From the NCBI RefSeq assembly GCF_000283155.1, contig NW_004454156.1, positions 40,816,911-40,880,910 on the forward strand: DNA of 64,000 bases, given 5' to 3'. Position 1 is the stretch's first letter. The number at the start of each line of letters is the position of its first letter. Below, piece by piece: positions 49,780 to 61,290 of the stretch. This DNA comes from Ceratotherium simum simum (Eukaryota > Chordata > Mammalia > Perissodactyla > Rhinocerotidae). The notes under the pieces were generated by a model that did not search any database, was not told the origin of the DNA, and saw only the letters and a list, made by a program, of their open reading frames with translations. A program made the position numbers and the translations under genes.

Positions 49780-50430
49780 TGCATTTATTTATGGTATAAT
49801 GCCAATAAAACAAGATCACAAGAAAACTACAAACCAATATTTCTTAGGAATATGGATGCAAAAATCCTCAAAATATTAGTAAACTGAATCCAGTAACATA
49901 TAAAAAGAATTATATGAGGTTTATCCCAGAAAAGCAAGGTTGGTTTAACACCCAAAAATTAATACAATACATCAGGTTAATGAATAAAAAACAAAAATAA
50001 CACGATCAGGGGCTGGCCCAGTGGTGTAGCAGTTAAGTTTGCACATTCCGCTTCAGTGGCCCAGGGTTCGTTGGTTTGGATCCTGGGCGCGGACCCGCTC
50101 ACTGCTCATCGGGCCATGCTGGAGCTACAACTCTACAACTATGACACACAATTATGTACTGGGGCTTTGGGGAGAAAAAGAAAAAAAAGAGGAAGATTGG
50201 CAACAGATGTTAGCACAGGGCCAATCTTCCTCAAATAAATAAATAAATAACATGATCATTTCAACAGACACAGACAAAGCATTGACAAAATACTCAACCA
50301 ACTAGGAGTAGAGGGGAAGGTCCTTAACACGATGAAGGGAATTTATGAAACACCCACAGCTAACATCATACTCAATAGGGAAAGACTGAAAGTTTTTCCC
50401 CTAAGATCTGGAAGAAGACAAGGCTATTCG
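49780..50430 (+). repeat. L1 ORF2 (reverse transcriptase region) fragment, broken
   Basis: AAACTACAAACCAATATTTC, GGATGCAAAAATCCTC, AGGTTTATCCCAGAAAAGCAAGG, AACAGACACAGACAAAGCATT and GGAAGAAGACAAGGCTAT are phrases of the L1 reverse transcriptase region. Translated pieces include PTANIILNRERLKVFPLRSG RRQG. The frame is broken, and two EREs are inserted (50009-50244 inside, 50436-50742 at the end). Confidence 0.85.
50009..50244 (+). mobile_element. ERE SINE inserted in L1 ORF2
   Basis: GGGGCTGGCCCAGTGGTGTAG head to an (AAAT)n end. AAATAACACGATCA (49995-50008) and AAATAACATGATCA (50245-50258) flank it. The L1 text continues directly on both sides. Confidence 0.95.
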
Positions 50431-50435
50431 CTCTT

Positions 50436-50742
50436 TTTTCTTTTTGTGAGGAAGAGCAGCCCTGAGCTAACATCCATGCTAATCCTCCTCTTTGTTTTTT
50501 TTGCTGAGGAAGACCCGCTCTGAGCTAACACCTATTGCCAATCCTCTTCCCTTTCCGCCCCGCCCCCCAAAGCCCCAGTAGATAGTTGCATGTCATAGTT
50601 GCACAGCCTTCTAGTTGCTGTATATGGGACGCGGCCTCAGCATGGCCAGAGAAGCGGTGCGTCGGTGCGCGCCCGGGATCCGAACCCGGGCCGCCAGTAG
50701 CGGAGTGCACGCACTTAACCGCTAAGCCACGGGGCCGGCCCT
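50436..50742 (-). mobile_element. ERE SINE with perfect 15-bp target-site duplication
   Basis: GTGAGGAAGAGCAGCCCTGAGC to CCACGGGGCCGGCCC. AGGCTATTCGCTCTT is identical at 50421-50435 and 50743-50757. Intact long form with B box GGGATCCGAACCCGGG, so probably one of the younger copies here. Confidence 0.97.
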
Positions 50743-51114
50743 AGGCTATTCGCTCTTGCCACAGAAAAGATACAGCCTCCTCATGCTCCTGCCCAAGTCA
50801 ATTTCATCACAGATCTGGAAATCTAGATTCAGGAAACTATCTAAAACATAGAGCAAGTCATATAATAACAGTATTATTTATAAAACTAAAAAAAATAGAA
50901 GTGAAATATTTAGTCAATAATGGCGAAATAGTTCAATTACAGTATGTGAACTCAAAAGATATATTACATAGCAATTAGAAATTATAAAACTGTAATTTGG
51001 AAAAATGGATATGCTCTAACGTTAAGTGACCAGAGCAGCATACAAATAATTTTTCTGCTACGTTAATTATAACTACGTGAACTACGTATATGACAAAAAA
51101 CCCTAAAGGGAATA

Positions 51115-51332
51115 CAGTCATGCATTGCTTAACAACAAAAATATGTTCTGAGAAATGCGCCATTAGGCAATTTTGTCATTGTGTGAACATCACAGAGTGT
51201 ACTTACACAAACCTGGATGGTATAGCCTACTATACACCTTGGCCATATGGTGCTAATCTTATGGGACCACTGTCATATATGTGGTCTGTTGTTGACAGAA
51301 ACGTTGTTATGCGGTCCATGACTACATATAGA
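51115..51332 (+). repeat. MER2-like Tigger DNA transposon with internal deletion
   Basis: The left end CAGTCATGCATTGCTTAAC and right end GTTATGCGGTCCATGACTA are inverted ends. GAACATCACAGAGTGTACTT ACACAAACC lies inside, followed abruptly by CTAATCTTATGGGACCACTG. About 100-130 bp of the usual middle is missing. Confidence 0.8.
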
Positions 51333-52759
51333 AAAGATCACTTTTATGTGTGGGTAAAGTTCCTGAACTTGTAAAATTTAAACCCTTAAGTATAAGTTTC
51401 TTTATTTCACAGGATTTTTGGTATATATTAGATATACAGGCAATATAAAAGTTAAAAGAAAATCAAATTTTGAAGTAAAAAACTTTGAAAATTAATTGTA
51501 AATTTATTTTTAAAACTATATAAATTCAACAAAAATTCAAAAATTGATTCAAATTCTTAGGTAAGTCTAACTTACTTCATGAAAAATAAGACATCTCTGA
51601 GTTTCCTTTCATAGTAAAACTCATCATAAGCTTAATTTATGTTGACAAGAGTAACATACACATAGAAAAAATATTTTAAGGTTTTTGGACTATAATTGAC
51701 AAAATCATTTCTAAAATGAAGTAGTTGTTACATGGAGGAATATTCTAGTAACTTCCTTAGCTACTCTGCATGAATCATGTAACCTCTTTTTTTCTTGGTC
51801 TCCAGATTAGCAAAAAGGAAAAACAATTTATTATAGTACTATCTCTTTAATTCTTGAGGCTGCTACAAGGTCTTTTCAGAGAATGAAAAAAGTGACATCC
51901 TGAATCTATTCAAAATAAGAATGTATAAAAAAGTCCTTTGAGGGTAGGGCAACTTTAATAGGCTTACTTGGGCATAATTTATAGTAGTGTTTCTTAAAAT
52001 AAACATTAAACTGTAAGTGTGAGTTTAAACTATTCTGTAGCAAAAATGATTTGTTTCTGCTTCCTCGATGAACAAGCAACAAAGTTAATTCATGTTATTA
52101 ATATGCTTACTTGTCCATCTCTTTGCTGAAATTCTGAACTATTAAGATAAAGCACTGGTGAAAAACATTGATGGGATATTATATAACATTTTATTTTATG
52201 TGCTCAAGTGGTTTCTGGAAATTTATTTACAAAATTCAAGACTATGAAATGTGTGTGTCAAATGCTCTGTAAAATAAGAAATAAAAATGCCAAGTTTTAT
52301 GAATTCCAGGACAGTACTTCTGAGCCTCAGATGAGTCCCATTATTACTAGATTATAGAAGAACCATATCATATGTGGACAGATATGTAATATAGATGTAG
52401 TCTATTATATTCTACTCACATGAATTTAAGCCTTACAGTGACTCAGAGATGGGAGAGACTGATCTATCTCATTTTATCTTGTTGCACCATAGTGTACTTT
52501 AAGGGCAACTTAGGGAATTTTTAAAATGCAATTCTGACAAAATGCAATTTTTGTCTTATGCCTTAACTTAAGATTCTAAACTCCAGATAAGATAAGACTC
52601 CATTGTACTAACTGCTCATCTATAAGCTATTTAATATGTATTCCGTACCGATCTATTTTTTTTTTTGTACTATGTTTATTTTTGGTCACTAAAAAAAACT
52701 TTTTTAAACATACATAGTTCTTTATTTTCTAAGTGAAACTGTCAGAGAAATTTGTTTAC

Positions 52760-52837
52760 TTGCAAAAAGCTTGAGGTCTGAGGATTCCACTTCTCTTCTG
52801 GTCTTCCATGCCATGTATTTAAGATGCTTAAACAAAC
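52760..52837 (-). CDS. BIRC6: BIRC6 coding exon with UBC catalytic cysteine
   Basis: 78 nt, 26 codons, in phase 0 at both ends. The acceptor is TTCTTCCTCAG before GTT TGT TTA, and the donor is TTGCAA followed by GTAAAC. The translation is [26 protein letters not shown]. The second residue is the catalytic cysteine of the E2 active site. Counting back from the stop gives Cys4666 if the human length of 4857 holds, the position known for the human enzyme. The acceptor has a good pyrimidine tract. The Trp-His-Gly loop after the cysteine is typical of BIRC6. I see no substitution from human by recall. Confidence 0.98.
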
Positions 52838-55037
52838 CTGAGGAAGAAAGGAAAAAGCATAAATAGAATCGAAAGGAGTACTTTTTAAAAGCAAACTGTC
52901 ACAACTAGAAATAAAAATGAAATGCTAACATATCAAAGTATCTCAGTTTTCTGAGCCCAAACAAAACCCTAAGGGTTGGTCTGTTAAAAGAAACTGGCAT
53001 CTCCAGACGTGATCCAAATCTGTGTGGCATTACAATTTATTTGGAATGAAAAATGAATCAGCACCTATGACATGTTAATAGAGATAACATTATCTAATGA
53101 AAAATAACTCTTTTCCAAACAACAAAAAATTTTCAGTGAGGAAAAATGGTACTACTTCACATTTTAAAAAATCTCTTTCAAAATTTCAAAAATGGGATAT
53201 AGCTTCATAGAAGAGATCTTGATTTCATATCTGCCTCTACATTCAATTGGTTGCAAAACATTGTTTTGGTTGAGGTATATGGATAACATCTGGCCTCAAA
53301 CAAACATGAAGTTGGAAAGAGGAGGACCTCACAGACCCCCTGAAAGGGTCTTAAGGATCTCCAGGGTTCCTCTGAACAAACGTTAAGACACATTAGATAC
53401 TTATTCACTCAGACAGCAAGAATGAACTCAAACCATCTACCAAATACAGGTCAAAAAGTCACTCTGGGAAAAAGAGAAGTGGGGACATTTTATCTGTATT
53501 TGTAAACTAGAAATTTCATATAATGAGTAACAGACTTGAAAATAAGCAGTCCTTAAAAAAGCAGAGAAGTCTATCTCCTTGTTATTCTTTCAAAGCTCTG
53601 TGAAAGCAATAATGCAAAATACATTAATTCATTCAGCAAGTAATTTCATTAATAATTTTAAAAGTCTTGTATCTTTGTGTATTATTATTAAAAGTACTGT
53701 GAGGTGTACCATCCCATTAGATTTTTAGAGCATCCCCATGACTCCCAATGGCAGGTATTCTTATCCCTATCTATAGATCTGGAACCAAAGGTTAAATGTT
53801 GTTACCAGTGTGTAATAGAACAAAGACTATATAATTCAGGATACTGGACTTCCAAGCCCTTACCCTCTTCCCTATACCACTAGGTCTTAAGGAAGTAATT
53901 TCTTAAATAAATTTTAACATTTTACACTTTAACTCTATTCAGGTTCTAGTCTCTCTCTTGAGTAAAGTCAACATTACTATTTCCTCTTCTCTGCTCAGTT
54001 ATAAAAGATCTATTCTTTGCTCTCCCAAGGAAAGTAAGGTCTACCTCTGGTTAAATCTCCTGCAATAAACCCAGAAAGCGAATTCCAGTTTTATGATTTG
54101 AGCTTATGATGAAGACAAAATGATAAATTGCAAGCACAGATTTGAGGCAGGCTCCTAGTTTCTGCACCTTTTGAAACTAGGAAGGCAAAACCAGGAGAAA
54201 ACTTTGGTCATCTTTAATAAACCATATCAACTACAAGCAATTGCTATTCTCACATCATCAAAGAAGTGTCTGTGAAGTCTATAAATTTCTTCTAACCTCC
54301 CAGTGATTTTTAAACATTAAATACTCTCAGCATGGAATTTACTGTTGAAATTCCACCAAACTGTCCAAAGTACTTTAAAAAGTGATGACTGCTCTTTTAA
54401 ATCTAGTTTTTAAAAGTTTATTGTCATATGAAATGATTTTTATTATATCTCTTTGTCAACTTCTTTTTGGATAGGAATGCATCTTTCTATTTATAATACA
54501 AGAAAATATAAAACATTTTAACATAAATTTAACTCTAAAAATAAGTTCAAAATTATATGTATCATGGACAACATGGATAGTTATGATAGCATAAAAAAGT
54601 TCTGATATGCAAAAAAGGAACACGGAATTGACAGTATCATTCTTTTGCCATTCATCTATCTTCAGGCACTTGTAAAAAGATAACTGGAATTGGAGATATG
54701 GAAAGTAAAGAAAGGTGAGAGGCAAAGACTGACACCTGGCTCTACTGTATTCTGAGTGGAGAAAGCTCTTAATTGGTCCAAGAATGTGATGAATAAGCTA
54801 GTCCCTCAGTAATAACTTCTTAAGATGGTAAGTGCTTCTTAACACTGTGGTGTTTCTGCCCTTTTCGGTTCCTTCTCTCTCATTCCTCAGGCTCATCTTT
54901 GCATATAGGGTGGAGAAACATGAGAAAGCTATACACTCTTGGAAAGAAGATAATTAAAACAAAATTTTTGTTCAAATTACAAAGAACCTTTGATTACAGT
55001 ACTTTAGCATTAGAAACAAAAGATTGCATTACATTAC
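52838..55037 (-). other. BIRC6: BIRC6 intron
   Basis: About 2.2 kb with no ERE. A MIR lies at about 53700-53885. The rest is unassigned AT-rich DNA; no exon supported. Confidence 0.8.
53700..53885. repeat. MIR-like element
   Basis: GGCAGGTATTCTTATCCC, CTGGAACCAAAGGTTAAATG and CCCTATACCACTAGG show MIR order with heavy decay. Confidence 0.5.
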
Positions 55038-55199
55038 CTTGCCATCATTATAAAGGTTTGGATTGAATCGCACGCTATGACCACCAGTTGTCTCTAGATT
55101 CACAAGAGGGGGTGAACTGGGATAATCTTGAGGAAAATATACATCAAACTCAAAGCAGCCATTTGCATAAGGGGTGTCCGCTGGACCAGTTATCAGAAC
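55038..55199 (-). CDS. BIRC6: BIRC6 coding exon (UBC N-terminal half)
   Basis: 162 nt, 54 codons, in phase 0 at both ends. The acceptor is GTGTACTAG before GTT CTG ATA, and the donor is GGCAAG followed by GTAATG. The translation is [54 protein letters not shown]. It shows the E2 hallmarks: [14 protein letters not shown] as the first beta strands, [10 protein letters not shown] as the conserved FPxxYPxxPP loop, and an NPN motif, where many E2s have HPN, just before the catalytic cysteine of the next exon. An ERE starts 45 bp upstream of the acceptor. Confidence 0.98.
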
Positions 55200-55244
55200 C
55201 TAGTACACATATACAAACACACAAAAGCCTATGTTACTATTCTT

Positions 55245-55470
55245 TTTTTTTTTTTTTTNNNNNNNNNNNNNNNNNNNNNNNNNNNNNNNNNNNNNNNNNN
55301 NNNNNNNNNNNNNNNNNNNNNNNNNNNNNNNNNNNNNNNNNNNNNNNNNNNNNNNNNNNNNNNNNNNNNNNNNNNNNNNNNNNNNNNNNNNNNTCGGTGC
55401 GCGCCAGGATCCGAACCTGGGCCGCCAGCAGCGGAGCACGTGCACTTAACTGCTAAGCCACGGGCCGGCC
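55245..55470 (-). mobile_element. ERE SINE with assembly gap, next to a UBC exon
   Basis: T-run, 135 N, then GTGCGCGCCAGGATCC to CCACGGGCCGGCCC. CCTATGTTACTATTCTT is identical at 55228-55244 and 55471-55487, a 17-bp target-site duplication. Confidence 0.95.
55259..55393. other. Assembly gap (135 N)
   Basis: Run of N inside the ERE at 55245-55470. It does not touch the exon at 55038-55199. Confidence 1.
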
Positions 55471-55756
55471 CCTATGTTACTATTCTTAAACACTGCTATT
55501 TAGAAAAACACAATCCAACAAGAAATAAGAACAACCTTCTTATATCCTACGTATATCTCGACCAGGATGTGTTAAAAATGAAGCTAAAAGTTAAAAATAA
55601 ATACAGGACTAGGAAATGGTTTTATGTTAGGATTAAAGTCATTTGGTTTTGGTGAAAATGGGCTATTAAAAGAGAGATGCCTTTTGGGGAGCAGGAAAGC
55701 TTACATCAAAAACCTTTTAAAATATTTATTATTTTTTAAAAATATTTATTTATTTA

Positions 55757-55946
55757 GTGTGTGTGTATGTGTGTGTGAGGAAGACTGGCCCTGAGCTAAC
55801 ATATGTACCCATCTTCCTCCACTTTATATGGGACGCCGCCACAGCATGGCCTGACAAGCGGTGTGTCGGTGCACGCCCGGGATCCGAACCCGGGCCGCCA
55901 GCAGTGGAGCGTGCACACTTAACCGCTATGCCACGGGACCCGCCCC
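55757..55946 (-). mobile_element. ERE SINE, short-tailed copy
   Basis: (GT)n, GAGGAAGACTGGCCCTGAGC, to CCACGGGACCCGCCCC. Only one tail module is present. AATATTTATTATTTTTT / AATATTTATTTATTT precedes it. No clear target-site duplication. Confidence 0.88.
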
Positions 55947-57302
55947 TTAAGTTACTTTTTTCCGAGAGCTTTCCTTCATGATGTTCTTTACAGTATTTTC
56001 AACAATTTGAGATTCCAGTTACATTCATTATCATATCTCAAATGTATGAAGGTAATTTTCTGCTCTAAATCTTCAGATAAGTCAATGTTTTAAGAAATAA
56101 CTTACTTTTTAATATTTTTCTCGGTGACAATGAGACAAGTAGATAACAAGAATAAAAGTTCTCACGTAACAACTTGCGAACAAAAATGTTTTGAGAGAAC
56201 AATAAGTGTTTTCCTTAGGATTACAGGTAGACCAAAAAACAGCAGAGAACCCAACAGTAAGTGTCAGAATTATGTAACAAATTTCGTCTCAGTTAATCAA
56301 CAGATATTTTTTGTGTGAGGCATGAGCAGCAAAACCTCTGGTCCTGAATAGCTATGTGTGGAGGCAAGTGGCATTAACGTCTCTATCAGTGACAACTCTG
56401 ATTTATGCTTTGGGGTTCCATGTTGGCATCCTTTATGTTAGGTACAGCATAATGCTTCACAGAGATCAAGTCATAAGTTTTAACTTATGTGGTCCATTTA
56501 GTGCTAAATACTTCGCTAGGCAATCATCCTATAATTGGCTCTATTGTTTGTAACAAGGAGAAGATAAGAGTGTGGCCCAATAGGCAAGGTCTATGAGATT
56601 TCTAATGAAAAATTATCCAAAAGAGCAAAACGAAAAAGCAAGCAAACAAAAAACCTTCCTCAAATCAATGGCTCAATAGTTGCAGCTGTGTATCTAAGGA
56701 AGACAGAATATTTAACCCACGACTTAAATCATAAATGTAAAGAAAGGTTCCCCACCCGCCCCTACGTGTTAAATCTTTAAAATTTTCTTGCTGCAGTAAC
56801 CTCTTGAAATTTAAGGCCAGATCACAGTGTTAAAACATAAAGGTGCAGGTTATTTATCATTGTACTACCATTACTTAATTCATAGACCTTATGGATCTGT
56901 AAATACATATATTTCCTAGGAAAAAAACAAGAATAATTTTTGAAGACTGATGGTATAAAACATGAGAGAAGTATCTTGGATGACAAGGAAGAAATCCTAT
57001 AACTTTTTTTTCTACTGACTAGCATTAAATCCTTTCATACTATGTTTCTAAAACTAGGACAGGCTGTGCATAGCCTTTGCTCAAGGAAAGTATTTTGGTA
57101 TTTTCTTCTAAATCTTTATTTTCAACAGCAGTATCATCCACATACTCTGAACATTAGAAAAGGACTTCTTTCACTGATATCCAAAATGGTCAACAGAATT
57201 TTTATTGAACTTATTAAAATTCATTCTATTTCTAGTGCTTCGTATGAATATTGGAATAATTAGATTAGCCAGAGAGATAGGAGAAAAAGTTGTTTTTTCT
57301 AC

Positions 57303-57520
57303 CTTCATGATGTCAAGTCGCTCCTCATCACAGCGCACAAACACACTAGAAGATGATGAAAGAGGCAGTGAGGTTGAAAGTGTCACAGCTTCCTGGGCAA
57401 GGCGGCGGGCTCTGGCAGCACTGTTTGCATCGTTTGCATTTTTCACCTGAGACATGTAGTGGTAATTTACTTTAAAACCCAACTTGCCATCTTCATCTTC
57501 AGAAACCATCTCAAATGTAT
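57303..57520 (-). CDS. BIRC6: BIRC6 coding exon (start of UBC domain)
   Basis: 218 nt: two bases finishing an Asp codon split with the exon at 61664, then 72 codons ending in phase 0. The acceptor is CTTGTTTTAG before AT ACA TTT, and the donor is ATGAAG followed by GTAGAA. The translation is (D)TFEMVSEDEDGKLGFKVNY, HYMSQVKNANDANSAARARR, LAQEAVTLSTSLPLSSSSSV, FVRCDEERLDIMK. The Ser-run and CDEERLDIMK lead straight into [10 protein letters not shown] of the next exon and form the beginning of the UBC fold. Confidence 0.98.
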
Positions 57521-57743
57521 CTAAAACAAGAAAAAGAAGAAAAAAACACTTAAAAAAAAAAAAAAGAACCAGAATAGAGGATAGTTGCTATAATGACAAA
57601 TATCACAAATAAATCTCCAACCCTTCTTCCACCCGAAACAGAGGGGACTGCAATGTGGAAGAACAGTATACTATAAATGTTTATGTAACACCTACTGTTG
57701 GATGGTTGGAATATCTACTGGAAGTAAAAGAAAATGGTTTTTA

Positions 57744-58008
57744 GGGCATGCCCAGTGGCGCAAGAGGTTAAGTGTGCGCGCTCCACTGCGGTGGCCCGAG
57801 GTTCACCAGTTCGGATCCCAGGCGCGCACCGACGCACCACTTGTTAAACCATGCTGTGGTGGCGTCCCATGTAAAGTAGAAGAGGACAGGCATGGATGTT
57901 AGCCCAGAGCTGGTCTTCCTCAGCAAAAAAGGGGAGGATTGGCCTTGGATGTTAGCAGGGCTGGTCCTCCTCACAAAACAAAAAAAAAAAAAAGAAGAAG
58001 AAAGAAAG
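57744..58008 (+). mobile_element. ERE SINE with 13-bp target-site duplication
   Basis: GGGCATGCCCAGTGGCGCAAG head to an A/G-rich end. AAAATGGTTTTTA (57731-57743) and AAAACGGTTTTTA (58009-58021) flank it. Confidence 0.95.
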
Positions 58009-58570
58009 AAAACGGTTTTTAACCTACAGTGTGAACATGCTGGTAGATTATATTATATCAAGTAGCTAAATGACAATGCAAAGTATTAGATAATTTATTC
58101 TTAAAATGAGTGGTATATAGTATTTTTGCCAAAATAATTCAGAATACAAAATGCCAAAAGTATTCTCCTTATATTTCATTTTTAAAAAATAGAATAAGTC
58201 TTTCTACATTTGCACTGATCTGGAATCAGAAAACAGCAATGCCACGCTGAAGTTTACTCTAGCATTACTTCTGGAATTTAAATTAACAGAACAGAAGATT
58301 ATTAGGGTAATTTTCTAAGTACTTTCACAGAAAATAATCAATGGGCTAATTCTTAACTATTTAGTTAGGCAGATTTAGAAGGACTTAAAAGTTATTCTTT
58401 ACTTATAAGCTATGTATGTATACAATAGCAAAAAAAAAAGTGAATTTGAAATTTATCTGATTCAGATTAACCCCACTCCACTAATGGATTAAAACAAAGA
58501 TATTTAATTAACTTATAACCCTAAATCAAAACCACCTATTAGGGCAAATACTGTCATTAGAAGCAAAGAT

Positions 58571-58826
58571 AGGGCTGGCACCGTGGTGTAGCGGTTAAGT
58601 TCGGTGCACTCCGCTTCGGCAGCCCAGGTTTTCAGGTTTGGATCTTGGGCATGGACCTAAACCACTTGTCAGCCATGCTGTGGCGGCAACCCACATACAA
58701 AATAGTGGAAGACTGGCACAGATGTTAGCTCAGGGACAATCTGCCTCAAGCAAAAAGAGGAAAGTTGGCAACAGCTGTTGGCTCAGGGCCAACCTTCCTC
58801 ACCACCACCCCCCCCCAAAAAAAGAG
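58571..58826 (+). mobile_element. ERE SINE ending in an AGC repeat
   Basis: AGGGCTGGCACCGTGGTGTAG head to CCCCCCAAAAAAAGAGAG. The flanks AGAAGCAAAGAT (58558-58570) and AGAAGCAGCAGC (from 58827) suggest a target-site duplication whose right copy has expanded into (AGC)n. Confidence 0.88.
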
Positions 58827-58829
58827 AGA

Positions 58830-58858
58830 AGCAGCAGCAGCAGCAACAGCAGTAGCAA
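58830..58858. repeat. (AGC)n simple repeat
   Basis: CAGCAGCAGCAGCAACAGCA followed by GTAGCAAT. Short and interrupted; non-coding, within an intron. Confidence 0.9.
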
Positions 58859-59529
58859 TGATAACTTTTGATCTTGTGTTTGTAAAATTCTAAATATTTG
58901 GAAAAACATTAATGTTAATCATAATTAACATTAATGCAGTAAATTTTACCAAGAACTAAGGTCCTAAGCTAGGCTATTTGGGTTAAATGATAAATAGGAA
59001 ACTATATCTGCCTTCAAGGAGCTTATAATCTAGAAAAAAGGGAAAGACCTATAAACAATGTCACAGGTCTGTGCACTACAGTGTTTAAAATAAGACTGCC
59101 ACAATCTTTATTTAACAAATCTTTCAGAGAAAAAAAAGGCACTCTTTATTTCTTGTAGAAACTATCACCAATTCTGTACAAGTAGAATCTAATTTAAGAA
59201 GCAATGTTGAAAGCTTACTTTATCACACAATACATATAACTGTTACTGATCAAACATACTATATCTTGGCAAGATCACTGACTAGTTTCTATCAGTAAAT
59301 CTGCAAACTGGAGTTTTCTCATCTGCCCGACTCTGCTATGTTTCACATACTATAGGGATACATCTCCTTTAAATTTTATAAACAGCAATCCACCAGACAC
59401 AAACATGAATGAGCCCATTCTCACGCCTGGAAGAAAATTTTTATATCATATATATATAAGAGAACAGGGTCTATTTATACCAAAATTTTATTAAAATATT
59501 CAATTAAAGATAACGTCAGTGGCAAAATA

Positions 59530-59820
59530 CATACAGCCTGTTTGACTCAGCAATTCCTCTTCTATTAATTTGTCCTAAGGAAATAATCATGGTTGTGTAC
59601 AAATATTTTATGCAATGATGGTCATTGAGATGTTGCATATGTTATGGAAAAACTGGAAACAACCTAAAGGTACAGTTACTGGTTAAACAAAGACCGTACA
59701 ACATATGATAGATTCGGCAGTCAATAAATATCAAATTGTAGAAGAATCATAATATTGGAAAATGTTTGATATATAAGGTAGAAAAAGCAGTTTATTAAAA
59801 CAAAACTCAACAGAAAACAT
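59530..59820 (+). repeat. L1M 3' end
   Basis: CAGCAATTCCTCTTCTATTAA, GTCCTAAGGAAATAATCATGG, AAACTGGAAACAACCTAAAGG, TATGATAGATTCGGCAGTCA follow the L1M 3' order. Confidence 0.75.
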
Positions 59821-61290
59821 GTATTTTTTCTGAGTTATTCTAAAAGTCAATGGGTATCAAAACTCAATTATGTTTAAAGTCATATCCAGCTTGGAAAGGT
59901 TATGATCTTATGTGGTATGAGAGAAGCCTCCCAGCTGGCTAACATTAATCAAGGGCTCTGACGTATGACTCTAAGTTTCTTAATTAGAGGTAATAATTTT
60001 AAATTAGAATCTCTCACACATTTAGAAGCATAAGCACACTCATATTGATGGAAGAAAACTTTTTGGATTGAAAGAACTAAAGAATATATAGAGATGGAAT
60101 GTAGCTAAACACTTCCAATTACATGAACATTACAGTATGTTTTTTAAAGCCATTAATACATATTTGTGTATTATGTAGGCGAACCAAAACGTAAATTATC
60201 ACTACAAATGTTTTCATTTGAGAGATTTTAAAAATGAAGTCTATTTAAACTCTGAGCATACTTTTCCTGATAACTGTGTTGTTGAGTGTGGCTACAATGA
60301 TCATACTTGTGTGTGCCCTTTCCTGGTAATTCTAATTATTCCTTTATATGATCTCCCATTGAGGATGTCTGTGTTTCATTTCTCTATTTATACAGCATTT
60401 CTTCTTAGTGTTTTGTAACTTCAAGAATATAGCACAGAATTTTTGTTACTTTCATAATCATTTATAGTTATTAATATAGTGTTGAATGAATCTGAGGGTT
60501 ATTACATTTTCCTGAATTCAAGTGTTTATTACGAGATGGTCACAACCTGTCAATGGCTGGCACAACTATCCAAAAACAAGGATCCCTTGGAAAATTGTTA
60601 TATTCTTTCTAAATATCAGTATATACTTTGCCTCAACTCTTCTAATCTTAAGATGATGAACAAGATCTTTTCAAAGATCTGCCTGAGTGCTTTATCATTT
60701 TCAAATATATTATCTCGTGATTTTTATTGCAAACCTGAGAGATAAGCAGAGCAAAAGCTAAATGATTTATACTGAGGTTTCAAAGACAGTATGACAAAAA
60801 TCTATGTTTTTTGACTCCTATTTTAGTATTCTTTCTATTATAGTCAAAATCCTTTGGGCTGGTTCTCAAAGATGGAAAAGAGGCACAGACAGCAATAGTT
60901 AATAATGGTCATCAACATTTGGAATTCTAGTGTTTATGTATAGACTAATACCTATGAGGGGTGCTGATAGGATCTTTTCATGGTCCTTACTTGTCAAGAG
61001 TTTTGGAATGGCAAGGCAAAGGCTACACGTGAACTATGTGCAAATATATTTTCTAAAGGTAAATGTCTGGAATTCTAAAATGGTAAGAATAACAGACTTT
61101 GTTCAAAGTCCCAGGTCTTGACTTCCTTCAGGACAGAAATGGAGAGGTAAAGAAAGAAACCATTTTTGCCTATTTGTAGACATTTGGCCTTTTGCTTTTC
61201 CTACATGTCCACTGAATCATGATTTCCAAATATAACTATAAATATGGATAGGAATTCAAAGAGAAAAAAAGATGATAAAAATTTTCGTGT

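Larger units (their letters stand above)
46873..52759 (-). other. BIRC6: BIRC6 intron
   Basis: Holds EREs at 47259-47557, 48363-48663, 50009-50244 and 50436-50742, an L1 ORF2 fragment (49780-50430) and a MER2 element (51115-51332). Between 51.4 and 52.7 kb, and from 48.9 to 49.7 kb, I see only AT-rich unassigned DNA. Confidence 0.8.
55200..57302 (-). other. BIRC6: BIRC6 intron
   Basis: Contains EREs at 55245-55470 (with a 135-N gap) and 55757-55946. From 55950 to 57300 I see no recognisable feature. Confidence 0.8.
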
